A DNA stretch of 64,000 nucleotides, from assembly GCF_933208505.1 (NCBI RefSeq), contig NZ_CAKOEU010000004.1; one strand, given 5' to 3'. Under the pieces are notes generated by a model. It was not told the origin of the DNA. It was given only the letters and a program-made list of their open reading frames with translations, and did no database searches. Position numbers and translations under genes: made by a program. Below are positions 43,931-53,437 of the stretch, in pieces; the stretch's first letter is position 1; every line of letters begins with the position of its first letter. The stretch comes from Convivina praedatoris. Lineage in GTDB: Bacteria; Bacillota; Bacilli; Lactobacillales; Lactobacillaceae.

Positions 43931-44666
43931 GCCATTAATTAAAATTGAACACTTACAAAAAAAGTATCAAGATAATTTGGTGCTAAAGGATATCAATGGC
44001 GAGGTTCAACCTAGTGAGGTGATTGCCTTAATTGGTCCATCTGGATCAGGGAAAAGTACCTTGTTACGCTGTATCAATCAGTTGGAAAAACCAACTAGTG
44101 GTGCCGTCTACTTCCAAGACAAGGATTTAACTCAGGCTACCGCCCAAGATTTATCACAGCTGGGTGAAGAAATTGGAATGGTCTTTCAGAGCTTTAATCT
44201 TTTTCCAAATATGACCGTTTTGGAAAATATAAAATTAGCGCCGATGCGTGTGAAGCAGATGAATGAACAAGATGCTGAGACCACGGCCATGCAATATTTA
44301 ACCCGTGTCGGTCTGGCCGAAAAAGCTGCTGCTTATCCAGATAGTTTGTCTGGTGGTCAAAAACAACGGGTGGCGATTGCTCGTGCTTTGGCCATGCATC
44401 CCCAAGTCATGCTCTTTGATGAACCTACCAGTGCCCTTGATCCAGAAATGGTTGGTGAAGTCTTAGCAGTTATTAAAGAACTAGCTAACGAAAAAATGAC
44501 GATGGTGATTGTCACCCACGAGATGAACTTTGCTCGCAAGGTCGCTGATCAAATTTGGTTCATGGCCGATGGCGTTATTCAAGAGAAAAATACGCCGGAT
44601 GAACTCTTCAATCATCCTCAAGAGGCGAAAACCCAGGACTTTATTCAAAAAGTATTAACTATTTAA
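43923..44666 (+). CDS. Amino-acid ABC transporter ATPase (arginine type)
   Basis: This 247-residue polar amino-acid ABC ATPase has Walker A GPSGSGKST, signature LSGGQKQRVAIARALA, Walker B VMLFDEPTSALDPEMV and H-loop VTHEMNFA. It is coupled to the fused binding protein/permease gene and completes an importer, probably for arginine. Twenty-five bases separate it from argG, so all probably share the Arg T-box transcript. Confidence 0.94.
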   Translation: MNEPLIKIEHLQKKYQDNLVLKDINGEVQPSEVIALIGPSGSGKSTLLRCINQLEKPTSGAVYFQDKDLTQATAQDLSQLGEEIGMVFQSFNLFPNMTVLENIKLAPMRVKQMNEQDAETTAMQYLTRVGLAEKAAAYPDSLSGGQKQRVAIARALAMHPQVMLFDEPTSALDPEMVGEVLAVIKELANEKMTMVIVTHEMNFARKVADQIWFMADGVIQEKNTPDELFNHPQEAKTQDFIQKVLTI

Positions 44667-44691
44667 AAGGTGAAAATAAAGGAGAAATATT

Positions 44692-45921
44692 ATGACAAAA
44701 AGTACTAAAGAAAAGATTGTATTGGCTTATTCTGGTGGTTTGGACACTTCGGTGGCAATTCCATGGTTGATGGATAAGGGCTACGATGTGATTGCCGTTG
44801 TTTTGGATGTTGGTCAAGGTGGTAAGGATTTGGATGCCATCCAGAAAAAAGGCTTGGCTGTTGGGGCGATTGAGTCAATTGTGGTTGATGCCAAAGATGA
44901 ATTTGCTGATGAATATGTGGCTCCGGTTATTTTGTCTAATGCTTTGTATGAAGGTAGTTATCCTTTGGTTTCTGCCTTGTCCCGGCCACTTATTATTAAA
45001 AAATTAGTTGAAATTGCTCATGAAAATGATGCCCATGCCATTGCCCATGGATCAACAGGTAAGGGAAACGATCAAGTTCGTTTTGAAGCAGCAATTCATG
45101 CCCTTGATCCGAACCTAGCAATTGAAGCACCGATTCGTGACTTCCACTGGTCGCGGGAAGAAGAAATTGATTATGCCAAGGATCACGGAGTACCAGTGCC
45201 AATCGGTAAGGCTTCCCCTTACTCAATTGATGCTAATCTATGGGGTAGGGCTAATGAGGCTGGTATTTTGGAAAATCCTTGGAACCAAGCTCCAGATGAT
45301 GCGTGGGGTATGACGGTTGATCCACAAGATGCGCCCGATGAAGCGCAATTCATTGATTTGGACTTTGAAAACGGTTTACCTGTTGCCATGGATGGCCAAG
45401 CTATGAAATTAAGTGCTTTGATTCAAGAATTAAATGTTATTGCCGGTAAGCATGGGATTGGCCGGATTGATAAGATTGAAAACCGGTTGGTGGGTATTAA
45501 GTCGCGTGAAGTTTATGAGGCGCCCGCTGCTGCAGTTATTATGACCGCTCACAAGGATTTGGAAGATTTGACTTTGGAACGTGATGTGGCCCACTACAAG
45601 CCAATCGTGGAGCACCAAATTACGGATTTGATTTATAACGGTATGTGGATTTCACCTTTGTTTGATGCCTTGATGTCCTTTGTGGTTACGACGCAAGCAG
45701 TTGTCAATGGAAAGGTAAAGTTGAAGTTGTATAAGGGTTCTGTTCAAGCTGTAGCCCGGCAGTCAGAGCAAAACTCATTGTATAATGAGCAATTGGCGAC
45801 TTATACTGCTGCTGATAGCTTTGATCAGGTTGCAGCAGCTGGCTTTATCAAGTTGTGGAGTTTGCCAACCATGGTTTACGAGCAAGTTAATCACGTCCAC
45901 TCGGACAAGCTGGAGGATTAA
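44692..45921 (+). CDS. argG: Argininosuccinate synthase
   Basis: This 409-residue enzyme joins citrulline and aspartate with ATP. The N-terminal PP-loop IVLAYSGGLDTSVAI, AHGSTGKGNDQVRFE and SPYSIDANLWGRANEAG are diagnostic. AAGGAG precedes the ATG. It is followed by argH three bases later. Confidence 0.97.
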   Translation: MTKSTKEKIVLAYSGGLDTSVAIPWLMDKGYDVIAVVLDVGQGGKDLDAIQKKGLAVGAIESIVVDAKDEFADEYVAPVILSNALYEGSYPLVSALSRPLIIKKLVEIAHENDAHAIAHGSTGKGNDQVRFEAAIHALDPNLAIEAPIRDFHWSREEEIDYAKDHGVPVPIGKASPYSIDANLWGRANEAGILENPWNQAPDDAWGMTVDPQDAPDEAQFIDLDFENGLPVAMDGQAMKLSALIQELNVIAGKHGIGRIDKIENRLVGIKSREVYEAPAAAVIMTAHKDLEDLTLERDVAHYKPIVEHQITDLIYNGMWISPLFDALMSFVVTTQAVVNGKVKLKLYKGSVQAVARQSEQNSLYNEQLATYTAADSFDQVAAAGFIKLWSLPTMVYEQVNHVHSDKLED

Positions 45922-45924
45922 AAT

Positions 45925-47316
45925 ATGAGTGATAAATTGTGGGGTGGTCGTTTCACTGGGGAAGCGGCGGAATGGGTTGATGAATTTGGTGCTTCAATTG
46001 GCTTTGATTATCAAATGGCGGCTGAAGATTTAGAAGGTTCGCTGGCCCATGTCAAAATGCTTGGCCAAGAGGGAATTATTCCGCCTGCTGATGCCCAAGC
46101 CATTGAAGCTGGTTTGCAAGAATTACAGGAAGAATTAGCCGCTGGTCAATTAACTTTTACTGTAAAAAACGAAGATATTCATTTGAATATGGAAGCCTTG
46201 CTAACTGAAAAAATCGGTCCAGTAGCGGGTAAATTGCATACTGCCCGTTCTCGAAATGATCAGGTTGCCACTGACTTTCATCTCTGGGTGAAGCATCGTT
46301 TGCCAGTGGTGATGGCGGAATTGACCACCCTACAAAGCACTTTGGTGAAACTAGCTAAAGAAAATGCAGCCGTAATTATGCCGGGTTATACCCATATGCA
46401 ACACGCCCAACCAATTAGTTATGGCCACTATTTGTTAGCTTATTTTGAAATGTTCCAGCGGGATTATGAACGGTTTGAATTTAACCAGAAACATACCAAT
46501 ATTTTACCTCTAGGAGCCGCAGCCTTGGCGGGTACCACTTTTCCGATTAACCGACAGACAGTGGCCGATGAATTGGGTTTTGATGCGATTTATCACAATA
46601 GTTTGGATGCAGTTTCTGACCGAGATTTTGCCTTGGAATTTCTAAGTAATGCGTCGATTTTGATTATGCATCTATCACGGATGGCCGAAGAATTAATTTT
46701 GTGGTCGTCTTATGAATTTAACTATGTCGAACTTGATGACACCTTCTCCACTGGTTCTTCCATCATGCCCCAGAAGAAGAATGCTGATTTTGCTGAATTA
46801 ATTCGGGGTAAGTCGGGGATGGTTTATGGAAACTTGATGGGCCTATTGACGGTTATGAAGGGTTTGCCTTTGGCCTACAACAAGGATATGCAAGAAGATA
46901 AAGCCGGGACTTTTGCAGTCATGGATACGGTTTTAGCAGCTTTGAAGGTCTTTAATGGGATGCTGGCTACTTTAAAAATTCATCCAGAAAAGATGGCAGC
47001 TTCCTTGGAAAATGATTTCTCCAATGCCACTGAATTAGCTGATTATTTAGCCAATAAGGGTATTCCATTCCGACAGGCACATGCCATTGTTGGGGCTTTG
47101 GTGCTCAAAGGATTGCAGGAAAAGCGGTCTTTGACGGCCATGTCATTAACTGAATTACAGGAACATTCAGACAAGATTGAAGCCGATGTTTATCAAGTGC
47201 TGGATCCTAAGGTCGCCGTTGACCGACGGACTTCTTTGGGTGGTACCGCGGTGGCCAACGTTATTAAGGAGAGTCAACGCGACCAAGCAATTTTAAATCA
47301 ACGGACGAAAGGATAA
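45925..47316 (+). CDS. argH: Argininosuccinate lyase
   Basis: This 463-residue enzyme of the fumarase/aspartase superfamily makes arginine and fumarate. The signature GSSIMPQKKNADFAELIRGK and the early LWGGRFTGEAAEWVDEFGAS, HTARSRNDQVATD and PGYTHMQHAQPISYGHY segments are present. It lies between argG and argF. Confidence 0.97.
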   Translation: MSDKLWGGRFTGEAAEWVDEFGASIGFDYQMAAEDLEGSLAHVKMLGQEGIIPPADAQAIEAGLQELQEELAAGQLTFTVKNEDIHLNMEALLTEKIGPVAGKLHTARSRNDQVATDFHLWVKHRLPVVMAELTTLQSTLVKLAKENAAVIMPGYTHMQHAQPISYGHYLLAYFEMFQRDYERFEFNQKHTNILPLGAAALAGTTFPINRQTVADELGFDAIYHNSLDAVSDRDFALEFLSNASILIMHLSRMAEELILWSSYEFNYVELDDTFSTGSSIMPQKKNADFAELIRGKSGMVYGNLMGLLTVMKGLPLAYNKDMQEDKAGTFAVMDTVLAALKVFNGMLATLKIHPEKMAASLENDFSNATELADYLANKGIPFRQAHAIVGALVLKGLQEKRSLTAMSLTELQEHSDKIEADVYQVLDPKVAVDRRTSLGGTAVANVIKESQRDQAILNQRTKG

Positions 47317-47322
47317 GATACG

Positions 47323-48378
47323 ATGGATAAACAAATACTAGCCAGTTTCCAAGGGAAATCCTATCTTAAGGAAATTGATTTTACACCAGCGCAGTTAAAA
47401 GCATTGGTTGAGTTTGGTCAAGAAATTAAGACCGCCAAACAGAATCAGACTCTCCAACCCTTTTTAAAAGGTAAAAATGTCATTTTACTTTTCGCCAAGA
47501 ATTCAACACGAACCCGTTTGGCCTTTGAACTTGGAGCCCAGGAAATGGGGGCTAACACGGTCTTTTTGGATCCTGCCTCGAGCCAATTCGGTAAGAAAGA
47601 GTCTGTTGCCGATACGGCGCATGTCTTGGCCGGTGTTGCCGACGGGATTGCCTATCGTGGTTTTGGTCAGGCTGATATTGAAGAGATGGCCGCCGATGCT
47701 TATGATACGAATGGTAAACATGCGCCAGTTTGGAATGCTTTGAGTGATCAATGGCATCCGACCCAGATGATTGCTGATTTTATGACTTTGCAAAGTGAGT
47801 TTGGTCAGTTGGATAATCAGATTACGCTGGCCTATGTTGGGGATGGGCGCAATAACGTTGCTCGCTCACTTTTGGTGGCCGGAGCTATGGTGGGGATTAA
47901 TGTCAATATTATTGCGCCACAAAGTTTGCAACCTGACCAAGAAACGGTTGAACTGGCACAAAAATACGCTCAAGCAGCAGGTAGTCAGGTTTTGATTACT
48001 GACGATTTAGATCAAGGCGCCGCTGAGGCCAATGTCTTTTACAGCGATGTTTTTGTTAGTATGGGTGAAAATAATTGGCAAGAACGGTTAGAAGCGTTGA
48101 TGCCTTACCAAATTAATGAGACCCTGTTACAAAAATCAAAGCACTATGGGCACGATTTGATTACTATGCACTGCCTACCGGCTTATCATGATGATCAAAC
48201 TCAAGTAGCGCAAGAACTGCATGCGAAATATCCTGGTTTAGTTGATACTACGGGTATTGAAATGAGTGATGCCGTCTTTAAGGGGGCGCAAGCTCGCCAT
48301 TTCCAACAGGCTGAAAACCGGAAACCAGCGATTATGGCGATTATGGCAGCTACGTTAGGGAATTTGGATTTATTATAG
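47323..48378 (+). CDS. argF: Ornithine carbamoyltransferase
   Basis: This 351-residue enzyme makes citrulline from ornithine and carbamoyl phosphate. The carbamoyl phosphate motif is KNSTRTRLAFELGAQEMGAN, the HPTQ motif is in DQWHPTQMIAD, the ornithine contacts are in VSMGE and MHCLPAYHDD. It could serve biosynthesis or the reverse reaction of the arginine deiminase route, but linkage to argGH and the Arg T-box favours biosynthesis. The C-terminal GAQARHFQQAENR end is normal. Confidence 0.95.
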   Translation: MDKQILASFQGKSYLKEIDFTPAQLKALVEFGQEIKTAKQNQTLQPFLKGKNVILLFAKNSTRTRLAFELGAQEMGANTVFLDPASSQFGKKESVADTAHVLAGVADGIAYRGFGQADIEEMAADAYDTNGKHAPVWNALSDQWHPTQMIADFMTLQSEFGQLDNQITLAYVGDGRNNVARSLLVAGAMVGINVNIIAPQSLQPDQETVELAQKYAQAAGSQVLITDDLDQGAAEANVFYSDVFVSMGENNWQERLEALMPYQINETLLQKSKHYGHDLITMHCLPAYHDDQTQVAQELHAKYPGLVDTTGIEMSDAVFKGAQARHFQQAENRKPAIMAIMAATLGNLDLL

Positions 48379-48383
48379 ATATT

Positions 48384-48416
48384 AAAACCCACTTAATCAA
48401 ATTAAGTGGGTTTTTT
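48384..48416 (+). terminator. Intrinsic terminator after argF
   Basis: AAAACCCACTTAAT pairs with ATTAAGTGGGTTTT around a short loop and runs into T6; it ends the argGHF transcript. Confidence 0.93.
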
Positions 48417-48503
48417 GTGTTTAGTTTAGTTTTAACTTTGTATTTTAAAAATTCCCTATGACAAAATTTGATTGATTTCCAAATAATGTGATAAGGTAGT
48501 TCT

Positions 48504-48788
48504 ATGGAAATCGAACTAGAAGATCAAAAAAGAGCTGAAATATTTAAAACTTTATCGGATGCAAATCGCTTAAAAATAATTCGCACTCTGCAGGCTAGTA
48601 ATCGGGAAATGACTTGTGGGGAAGTCGGTGCCCAGCTATCTATTAGTAAATCCACTGTCTCTTATCACTTTAAGGCCCTTAGAGCAGTCGGATTAACTAA
48701 CACGAGAAAAGAAGCACAAAGTAAGTATTTGTCTTTAAATCAGGAAACTTTTAATAAATATTTACCCGGATTCTTAGATTCTTTATGA
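48504..48788 (+). CDS. ArsR-family transcriptional regulator
   Basis: This 94-residue winged-helix repressor has IFKTLSDANRLKIIRTLQAS and the recognition helix region SISKSTVSYHFKALRAVGL. The metal-binding cysteine pairs of ArsR/SmtB are absent, only one Cys is seen (MTCGEVG), so the signal is probably not a metal. It stands 54 bases before an MFS efflux gene and probably controls it. Confidence 0.9.
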   Translation: MEIELEDQKRAEIFKTLSDANRLKIIRTLQASNREMTCGEVGAQLSISKSTVSYHFKALRAVGLTNTRKEAQSKYLSLNQETFNKYLPGFLDSL

Positions 48789-48842
48789 ATCCTTTATTTT
48801 TGCCTTTTAGTTCGATAATTATAGAAATAAAAAGGAGAGAAA

Positions 48843-50318
48843 ATGAACATAAAAAAAGGACTTACAAGAAATCTTATACTAACGGCCATTTTAATTGCGA
48901 CCTTTATGACTTCCGTGGAAACGACGATTATTACAACTGCTTTGCCCACGATTGTCAGTGATTTAAATGGTTTATCCTATCAAAGTTGGATTTTTGCCAT
49001 GTATCTCTTAACCACGGCCTTGACGACGCCAATATATGGTAAACTAGCCGATCAAATTGGCCGAAAACCAGTTTTTTTAATTGGTTTAGTCCTTTTTACA
49101 ACTGGTTCGGCTCTGTGCGGACTAGCCAGTAATATGTTAAGTTTGATTATCTTTCGAGCGATTCAAGGATTGGGTGCCGGAGCCATTATGCCGATTACCT
49201 TTACGATGATTGCTGATTTATTTACCTATCAAGAACGGTCTAAGATGTTGGCACTCAACAATACTGCTTGGGGAATTTCGGCATTACTTGGGCCTTTGAT
49301 GGGTGGCTATATTGTCGATAATTTGGGCTGGCACTGGGTATTTGTTATTAATGTGCCCCTTGGAGTGATTGTCTTTTTAATTATTTTTACTACTTACCAT
49401 GATTCAAAACTAGCTCATGAAAAATTAAAGATGGATTTTCTAGGAATTGCTAGTTTGTCCATTTTACTTGTATCGGTCTTGTTGTTATTTCAATGCTTAT
49501 CAGTTTCTAAAATTAATTGGGTTTTAATGGCCTTTTTAACGCTAGTAATCCTATTAGCAACTTTAGTTTTAATGAAAATTGAACATCAGGCAATTGATCC
49601 TATCGTGCCCCTAAAATTATTTAGGAATCAATTATTTTTGGTTCAAATTTTTACGACCTTAGCGCTCAGTGCCATTCAAATTGGTTTTCAAACTTATTTT
49701 CCGATGTGGCTCCAATCGATTTATCATGCCAGTCCCTCACTGGCGGGGTTAGCTGTGACGCCTAGTCCGATTTTGTGGTTATTTTCATCATTTTTGGTGG
49801 GAAGCTTAGTTAAAAAATTTGCGCCAAAATATATTGCCTTACCGTTAATTATTATCATGGCCTTAACCTATCTACCACTGATTTTTGTTTCGATTCATTT
49901 TCCAGAGCATTTATTCTATGTTATTTCCGCTATAACTGGTTTTGTCTTGGGAATTGTGATTACTATGAATACTTTAATTGCCCAGCATGTGGTATCACAA
50001 AAAGACCTCGGCACAGCTTCTTCCATGATTACCTTAGGTAGAACGTTGGGACAAACGATTGCGACAGGTATTTTTGGTTTGATATTTAATTTAACCATTC
50101 ATCATGAGATTTCCCAGCAACCTGCAATCAGTGAAAATATGGTAAATCAATTCATTAGCAGTAATAATCATACCAGCGCCATGGTTGGTAAAAATTTTGA
50201 TGTTTTAGCTCAGACAGTATTGTCGGGTATGCATGCGGTTTTTATAGTTACCTTGATTTTGTTTGTTCTGGTTATTATTCTGAATCTATCAGATAAAAAG
50301 CGGACAATTGTAAAATAA
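48843..50318 (+). CDS. MFS drug efflux transporter, DHA2 (14-TMS) family
   Basis: This 491-residue membrane protein shows the DHA2 motifs: MTSVETTIITTALPTIVSDL near the first span, GKLADQIGRKPVF between spans 2 and 3, and motif C ALLGPLMGGYIV. About 14 spans are visible. It resembles EmrB/QacA-type proton-coupled efflux pumps; substrates are unknown. AAGGAG precedes the ATG. Its partner is the ArsR-type regulator upstream. Confidence 0.9.
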   Translation: MNIKKGLTRNLILTAILIATFMTSVETTIITTALPTIVSDLNGLSYQSWIFAMYLLTTALTTPIYGKLADQIGRKPVFLIGLVLFTTGSALCGLASNMLSLIIFRAIQGLGAGAIMPITFTMIADLFTYQERSKMLALNNTAWGISALLGPLMGGYIVDNLGWHWVFVINVPLGVIVFLIIFTTYHDSKLAHEKLKMDFLGIASLSILLVSVLLLFQCLSVSKINWVLMAFLTLVILLATLVLMKIEHQAIDPIVPLKLFRNQLFLVQIFTTLALSAIQIGFQTYFPMWLQSIYHASPSLAGLAVTPSPILWLFSSFLVGSLVKKFAPKYIALPLIIIMALTYLPLIFVSIHFPEHLFYVISAITGFVLGIVITMNTLIAQHVVSQKDLGTASSMITLGRTLGQTIATGIFGLIFNLTIHHEISQQPAISENMVNQFISSNNHTSAMVGKNFDVLAQTVLSGMHAVFIVTLILFVLVIILNLSDKKRTIVK

Positions 50319-50322
50319 ATCA

Positions 50323-50361
50323 AAAAAATCCTCGTTAACGTCATTGTTAACGGGGATTTTT
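50323..50361. terminator. Bidirectional terminator between MFS gene and argD
   Basis: AAAAATCCTCGTTAAC pairs with GTTAACGGGGATTTTT around GTCATT. A-tracts and T-tracts on both sides serve both converging transcripts. Confidence 0.88.
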
Positions 50362-50362
50362 A

Positions 50363-51510
50363 TTATGCTTGCGTTGCAATCGCAAGTTTAATGGCATCAA
50401 CTGCTTGTCTTAAATGGTTTTCATCGATTATCAGGGGCGGTAGGAGCCGGAGTGTGTTTTCCCGAGCCGATAGAGTCAGATAACCAGCGTTTTGAAGGGT
50501 AGTAATTACTTGATTAACTGGTACTGCTTCGGTCAGATGAATGCCAATCATTAAACCAGCGCCACTAATAGTCTAAGGGGGGCGATTTCCTGCTGTAATA
50601 GCTTCATTAAGAATGCCCCCTTATTTTGTACACTGGTCAAAAAAGTAGGAGTTAGCTGCTTCAAAACCTCCTTAGCCGCCGCCATAGCGACTAAGTTGCC
50701 ACCAAAAGTAGTTCCATGGTCACCAATTTTAAAGTGTTTTGCAACATTCTTTTTAGCTAACATCGCCCCGACGGGTAAGCCATTGGCCAGCCCCTTGGCC
50801 ACCGTGATAATATCAGGCTCCAGACCAAATTGCTGGTAAGCAAATTGATAGCCTGTCCGGCCCATACCCGTCTGTACCTCATCAACGATTAGTAGTGTCT
50901 GGGTTGCTTGACATTGAGCTTGGACAGCCTGTAGCCACTGCTGATGACCGACATTAACGCCGCCTTCACCTTGGATGACTTCTAAAATAACCGCCACCGT
51001 ATTTTCATTAATAGCTGTTAAGGCCTGTTCCTGATTATAATCAACCATCTTAACGTGGGGGAGCAGGGGGTCAAAGCCTTCTTGAATGTGGGGATAACCA
51101 GTTACGGACAGAGAGCCGATTGTGCGACCATGGAAGCCATAATTAAAAGCTACAATTTCTTTGGGATGATTAGTAGCTTTATCGGAGGCAACTTTAAAGG
51201 CTAGTTTAAGGGCTGCTTCGTTGGCTTCCGTACCAGAATTACAGAAGAAAGCTTGGTAATCAGCCGGACAAAGTAATTCCGCGACTTCTTCGGCTAAGGG
51301 GTTTTGATAGAGATTGGAGATATGCCATAATTGGCTAATTTGCTGAGTCGCTGCTTGTTGGATGGCACAGTTACTATAGCCAAAGTTACAAACGCCAATT
51401 CCGGCGGTAAGATCAACGTAGCTCTTACCATTTTGATCAATTAAGTGAAAATCATGACCACCAATAAGTTCGATGGGAAAGCGTTGGTAGGTTGACATGG
51501 TTGCATTCAT
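50363..51510 (-). pseudogene. argD: Acetylornithine aminotransferase argD, frameshifted
   Basis: The first part (51510 down to about 50572) encodes a class III aminotransferase with DLTAGIGVCNFGY, IVDEVQTGMGRTGYQF and the PLP lysine in TVAKGLANGLP. Near 50568-50575 the frame runs into LRLLVALV and stops; the C-terminal region continues in another frame as TISGAGLMIGIHLTEAVPVN to 50363. Adding one base near the AGACTATT sequence restores ArgD, so a one-base deletion is the simplest explanation. The start at 51510 follows GGAGG. Unless this is a sequencing error or another aminotransferase replaces it, arginine synthesis is blocked at this step. Confidence 0.85.
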
Positions 51511-51530
51511 ATAAGATTCCTCCGTCATTT

Positions 51531-52238
51531 TTAATGAGTAATTGTAGTACCAAGATGATTAAGTTGGTTGGTAATTGTAATTTGTTGGACGCCGTCGTTC
51601 AAACTAGCTAAAGCAGCTTTAATTTTAGGAACCATGCCACCGGTAATTTGTCCTGCTTGAATAAATTGCTGGGCTAAGATTGGCGTTAACTTAGTTTGAA
51701 GTTCTTGGTCAACTAAAATACCAGGTACGTCAGTCAGTAAAATTAATTGTTGTGCCTGTGTTAGCACTGCCAAAGCTTGGGCAGCCTGATCTGCATTAAC
51801 ATTTAATAGCTGTCCTTGAGGTGTTTGGGCCAGTGAATTAATTAAAATCACCCTGTCGTTTGGAATCTGTTCCAATAACTTAGTTTGAATGCTGGTTACC
51901 TGGCCGACTTGACCATATTGACCTTGTAAGAGGGTTTGCCCGTTAAGGTTTAGGGGCTGACAGTCGATGCCATGTTGCTGAAATAATTGAGCAAAATAGG
52001 GCTGGATGACATCTGATAAAAGTCCCTGAGTTAGTAACATTTCAGCCGATGAGGTCTTGCGAATGCCATCAATTTTTTGTACCGGTAAATCAAAAAATTC
52101 ACTAGTAGCAGTAATTAGTTGACCGCCCCCATGGACGATAATGATTTGTTTTTGTTGGTCCAACCAAGTTTGGATTTGCTTAAAAAAATCGTTGGTAAGT
52201 TGATGGATGGCATTGCCACCAATTTTAATGATAATCAT
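51531..52238 (-). CDS. argB: Acetylglutamate kinase
   Basis: This 235-residue amino-acid kinase phosphorylates N-acetylglutamate. The KIGGNAI motif at the N-terminus, IIVHGGGQLI, and VNADQAAQALAV are typical. The ATG at 52238 follows GAGGG at the end of argJ; a longer frame from 52271 would place 11 residues before the conserved start. The start lies five bases after the argJ stop. Confidence 0.94.
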   Translation of the reverse strand: MIIIKIGGNAIHQLTNDFFKQIQTWLDQQKQIIIVHGGGQLITATSEFFDLPVQKIDGIRKTSSAEMLLTQGLLSDVIQPYFAQLFQQHGIDCQPLNLNGQTLLQGQYGQVGQVTSIQTKLLEQIPNDRVILINSLAQTPQGQLLNVNADQAAQALAVLTQAQQLILLTDVPGILVDQELQTKLTPILAQQFIQAGQITGGMVPKIKAALASLNDGVQQITITNQLNHLGTTITH

Positions 52239-52242
52239 CGCT

Positions 52243-53427
52243 TTATCCCTCATAGGCAGCGTTAATTTCAACGTATTGATAGGTTAAATCACAGCCCCAA
52301 GCCATACCTTGCGCCTCACCACAATGTAAATTGACAGTAATGATAATTTTGTCAGTCGCTAAAATTTGGTGAAGGGCACTTTGATTAACAGGAACAGTCA
52401 AACTGTTCTCCACTAAGGGGATGCCACCAATTTGGATGTCTAGTTGGTTGGGATTTAATTGCGCTTGGGTTTGGCCAATGGCTTGGACAATTCGTCCCCA
52501 GTTGCCATCTTCACCAAAAATCATGGCTTTAATTAAATTTGAACCGACAATTGCCTTGGCAACTTGGTTGGCTTCGACTGGATTGGCTGCATTTTGAACC
52601 TGTGCTTCAATTAATTTATTGGCGCCTTCACCATCAGCCGCAACCATTTTTGCCAAATTAATTAAAACTGTTTGCAAGGCGTTTTTGAAGCTAACGAATT
52701 CAGAATGCTCGCTGGTTAGTGTTTGATTTTGGGCCTGACCATTGGCTAACACTACTACCATATCGTTGGTGGACATGCAGCCATCAACGGTAATTTGATT
52801 AAAAGAGCTTTGAATTAGTTCCCGCAGTAAATCTTGGAGTAAGGGGCCTTCAATCTTAGCGTCTGTGGCAATAAAGCCCAGGGTGGTACCCATATTGGGA
52901 TGGATCATACCTGAACCCTTGGCAAAGCCAGTTATCGTGACAGTTTTTCCGTCAATGGTTAGCGCCTGACAAGTTTTTTTACTATGAGTATCAGTGGTAA
53001 GAATGGCTTCTGGCAGTTGCGATTGGGCTGTTAATGTGAGTTTTGCAAGGCCGTCCTTAAATTTATCCATCGGCATTTGCTTACCAATAACCCCAGTTGA
53101 GGCCACTCCCACTAAGTTAGGACTGATATTGAGTTTTTCAGCGACTAACTGACCACTTTGGGCAACATTATCTAAACCAAGTTGCCCAGTAAAAGAATTA
53201 GCATTACCACTATTAATCACAAGAGCTTGTAAAGTTTGTCCTTTTTGAATTAAGCTTTTAGTAAATTGAGTGGGGGCAGCTTGGAATTGATTTTTAGTGT
53301 ATACACCGGCGGCAACTGCCGGTACATCAGAAACCAACCAACCAAAATCTAGGTCTTGTTCGGCTTTAAAACCAGCATGAGTGGCACCGGATTGAAAGCC
53401 TTGTGGCCAAGTAAATTTAATTTCCAT
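52243..53427 (-). CDS. argJ: Bifunctional ornithine acetyltransferase / N-acetylglutamate synthase
   Basis: This 394-residue protein cleaves itself into two chains and recycles the acetyl group between acetylornithine and glutamate. The motif KGSGMIHPNMGTTLGFIATD (170-189) includes the nucleophile Thr181. In most family members the residue before it is Ala (NMATML); here it is Gly180. Other conserved parts, such as VINSGNANSFTG, INQITVDGCMSTND-like NQITVDGCMSTNDMV and GANKLIEAQV, are intact, so activity is likely. Confidence 0.93.
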   Translation of the reverse strand: MEIKFTWPQGFQSGATHAGFKAEQDLDFGWLVSDVPAVAAGVYTKNQFQAAPTQFTKSLIQKGQTLQALVINSGNANSFTGQLGLDNVAQSGQLVAEKLNISPNLVGVASTGVIGKQMPMDKFKDGLAKLTLTAQSQLPEAILTTDTHSKKTCQALTIDGKTVTITGFAKGSGMIHPNMGTTLGFIATDAKIEGPLLQDLLRELIQSSFNQITVDGCMSTNDMVVVLANGQAQNQTLTSEHSEFVSFKNALQTVLINLAKMVAADGEGANKLIEAQVQNAANPVEANQVAKAIVGSNLIKAMIFGEDGNWGRIVQAIGQTQAQLNPNQLDIQIGGIPLVENSLTVPVNQSALHQILATDKIIITVNLHCGEAQGMAWGCDLTYQYVEINAAYEG

Positions 53428-53437
53428 AATGTTCCTC

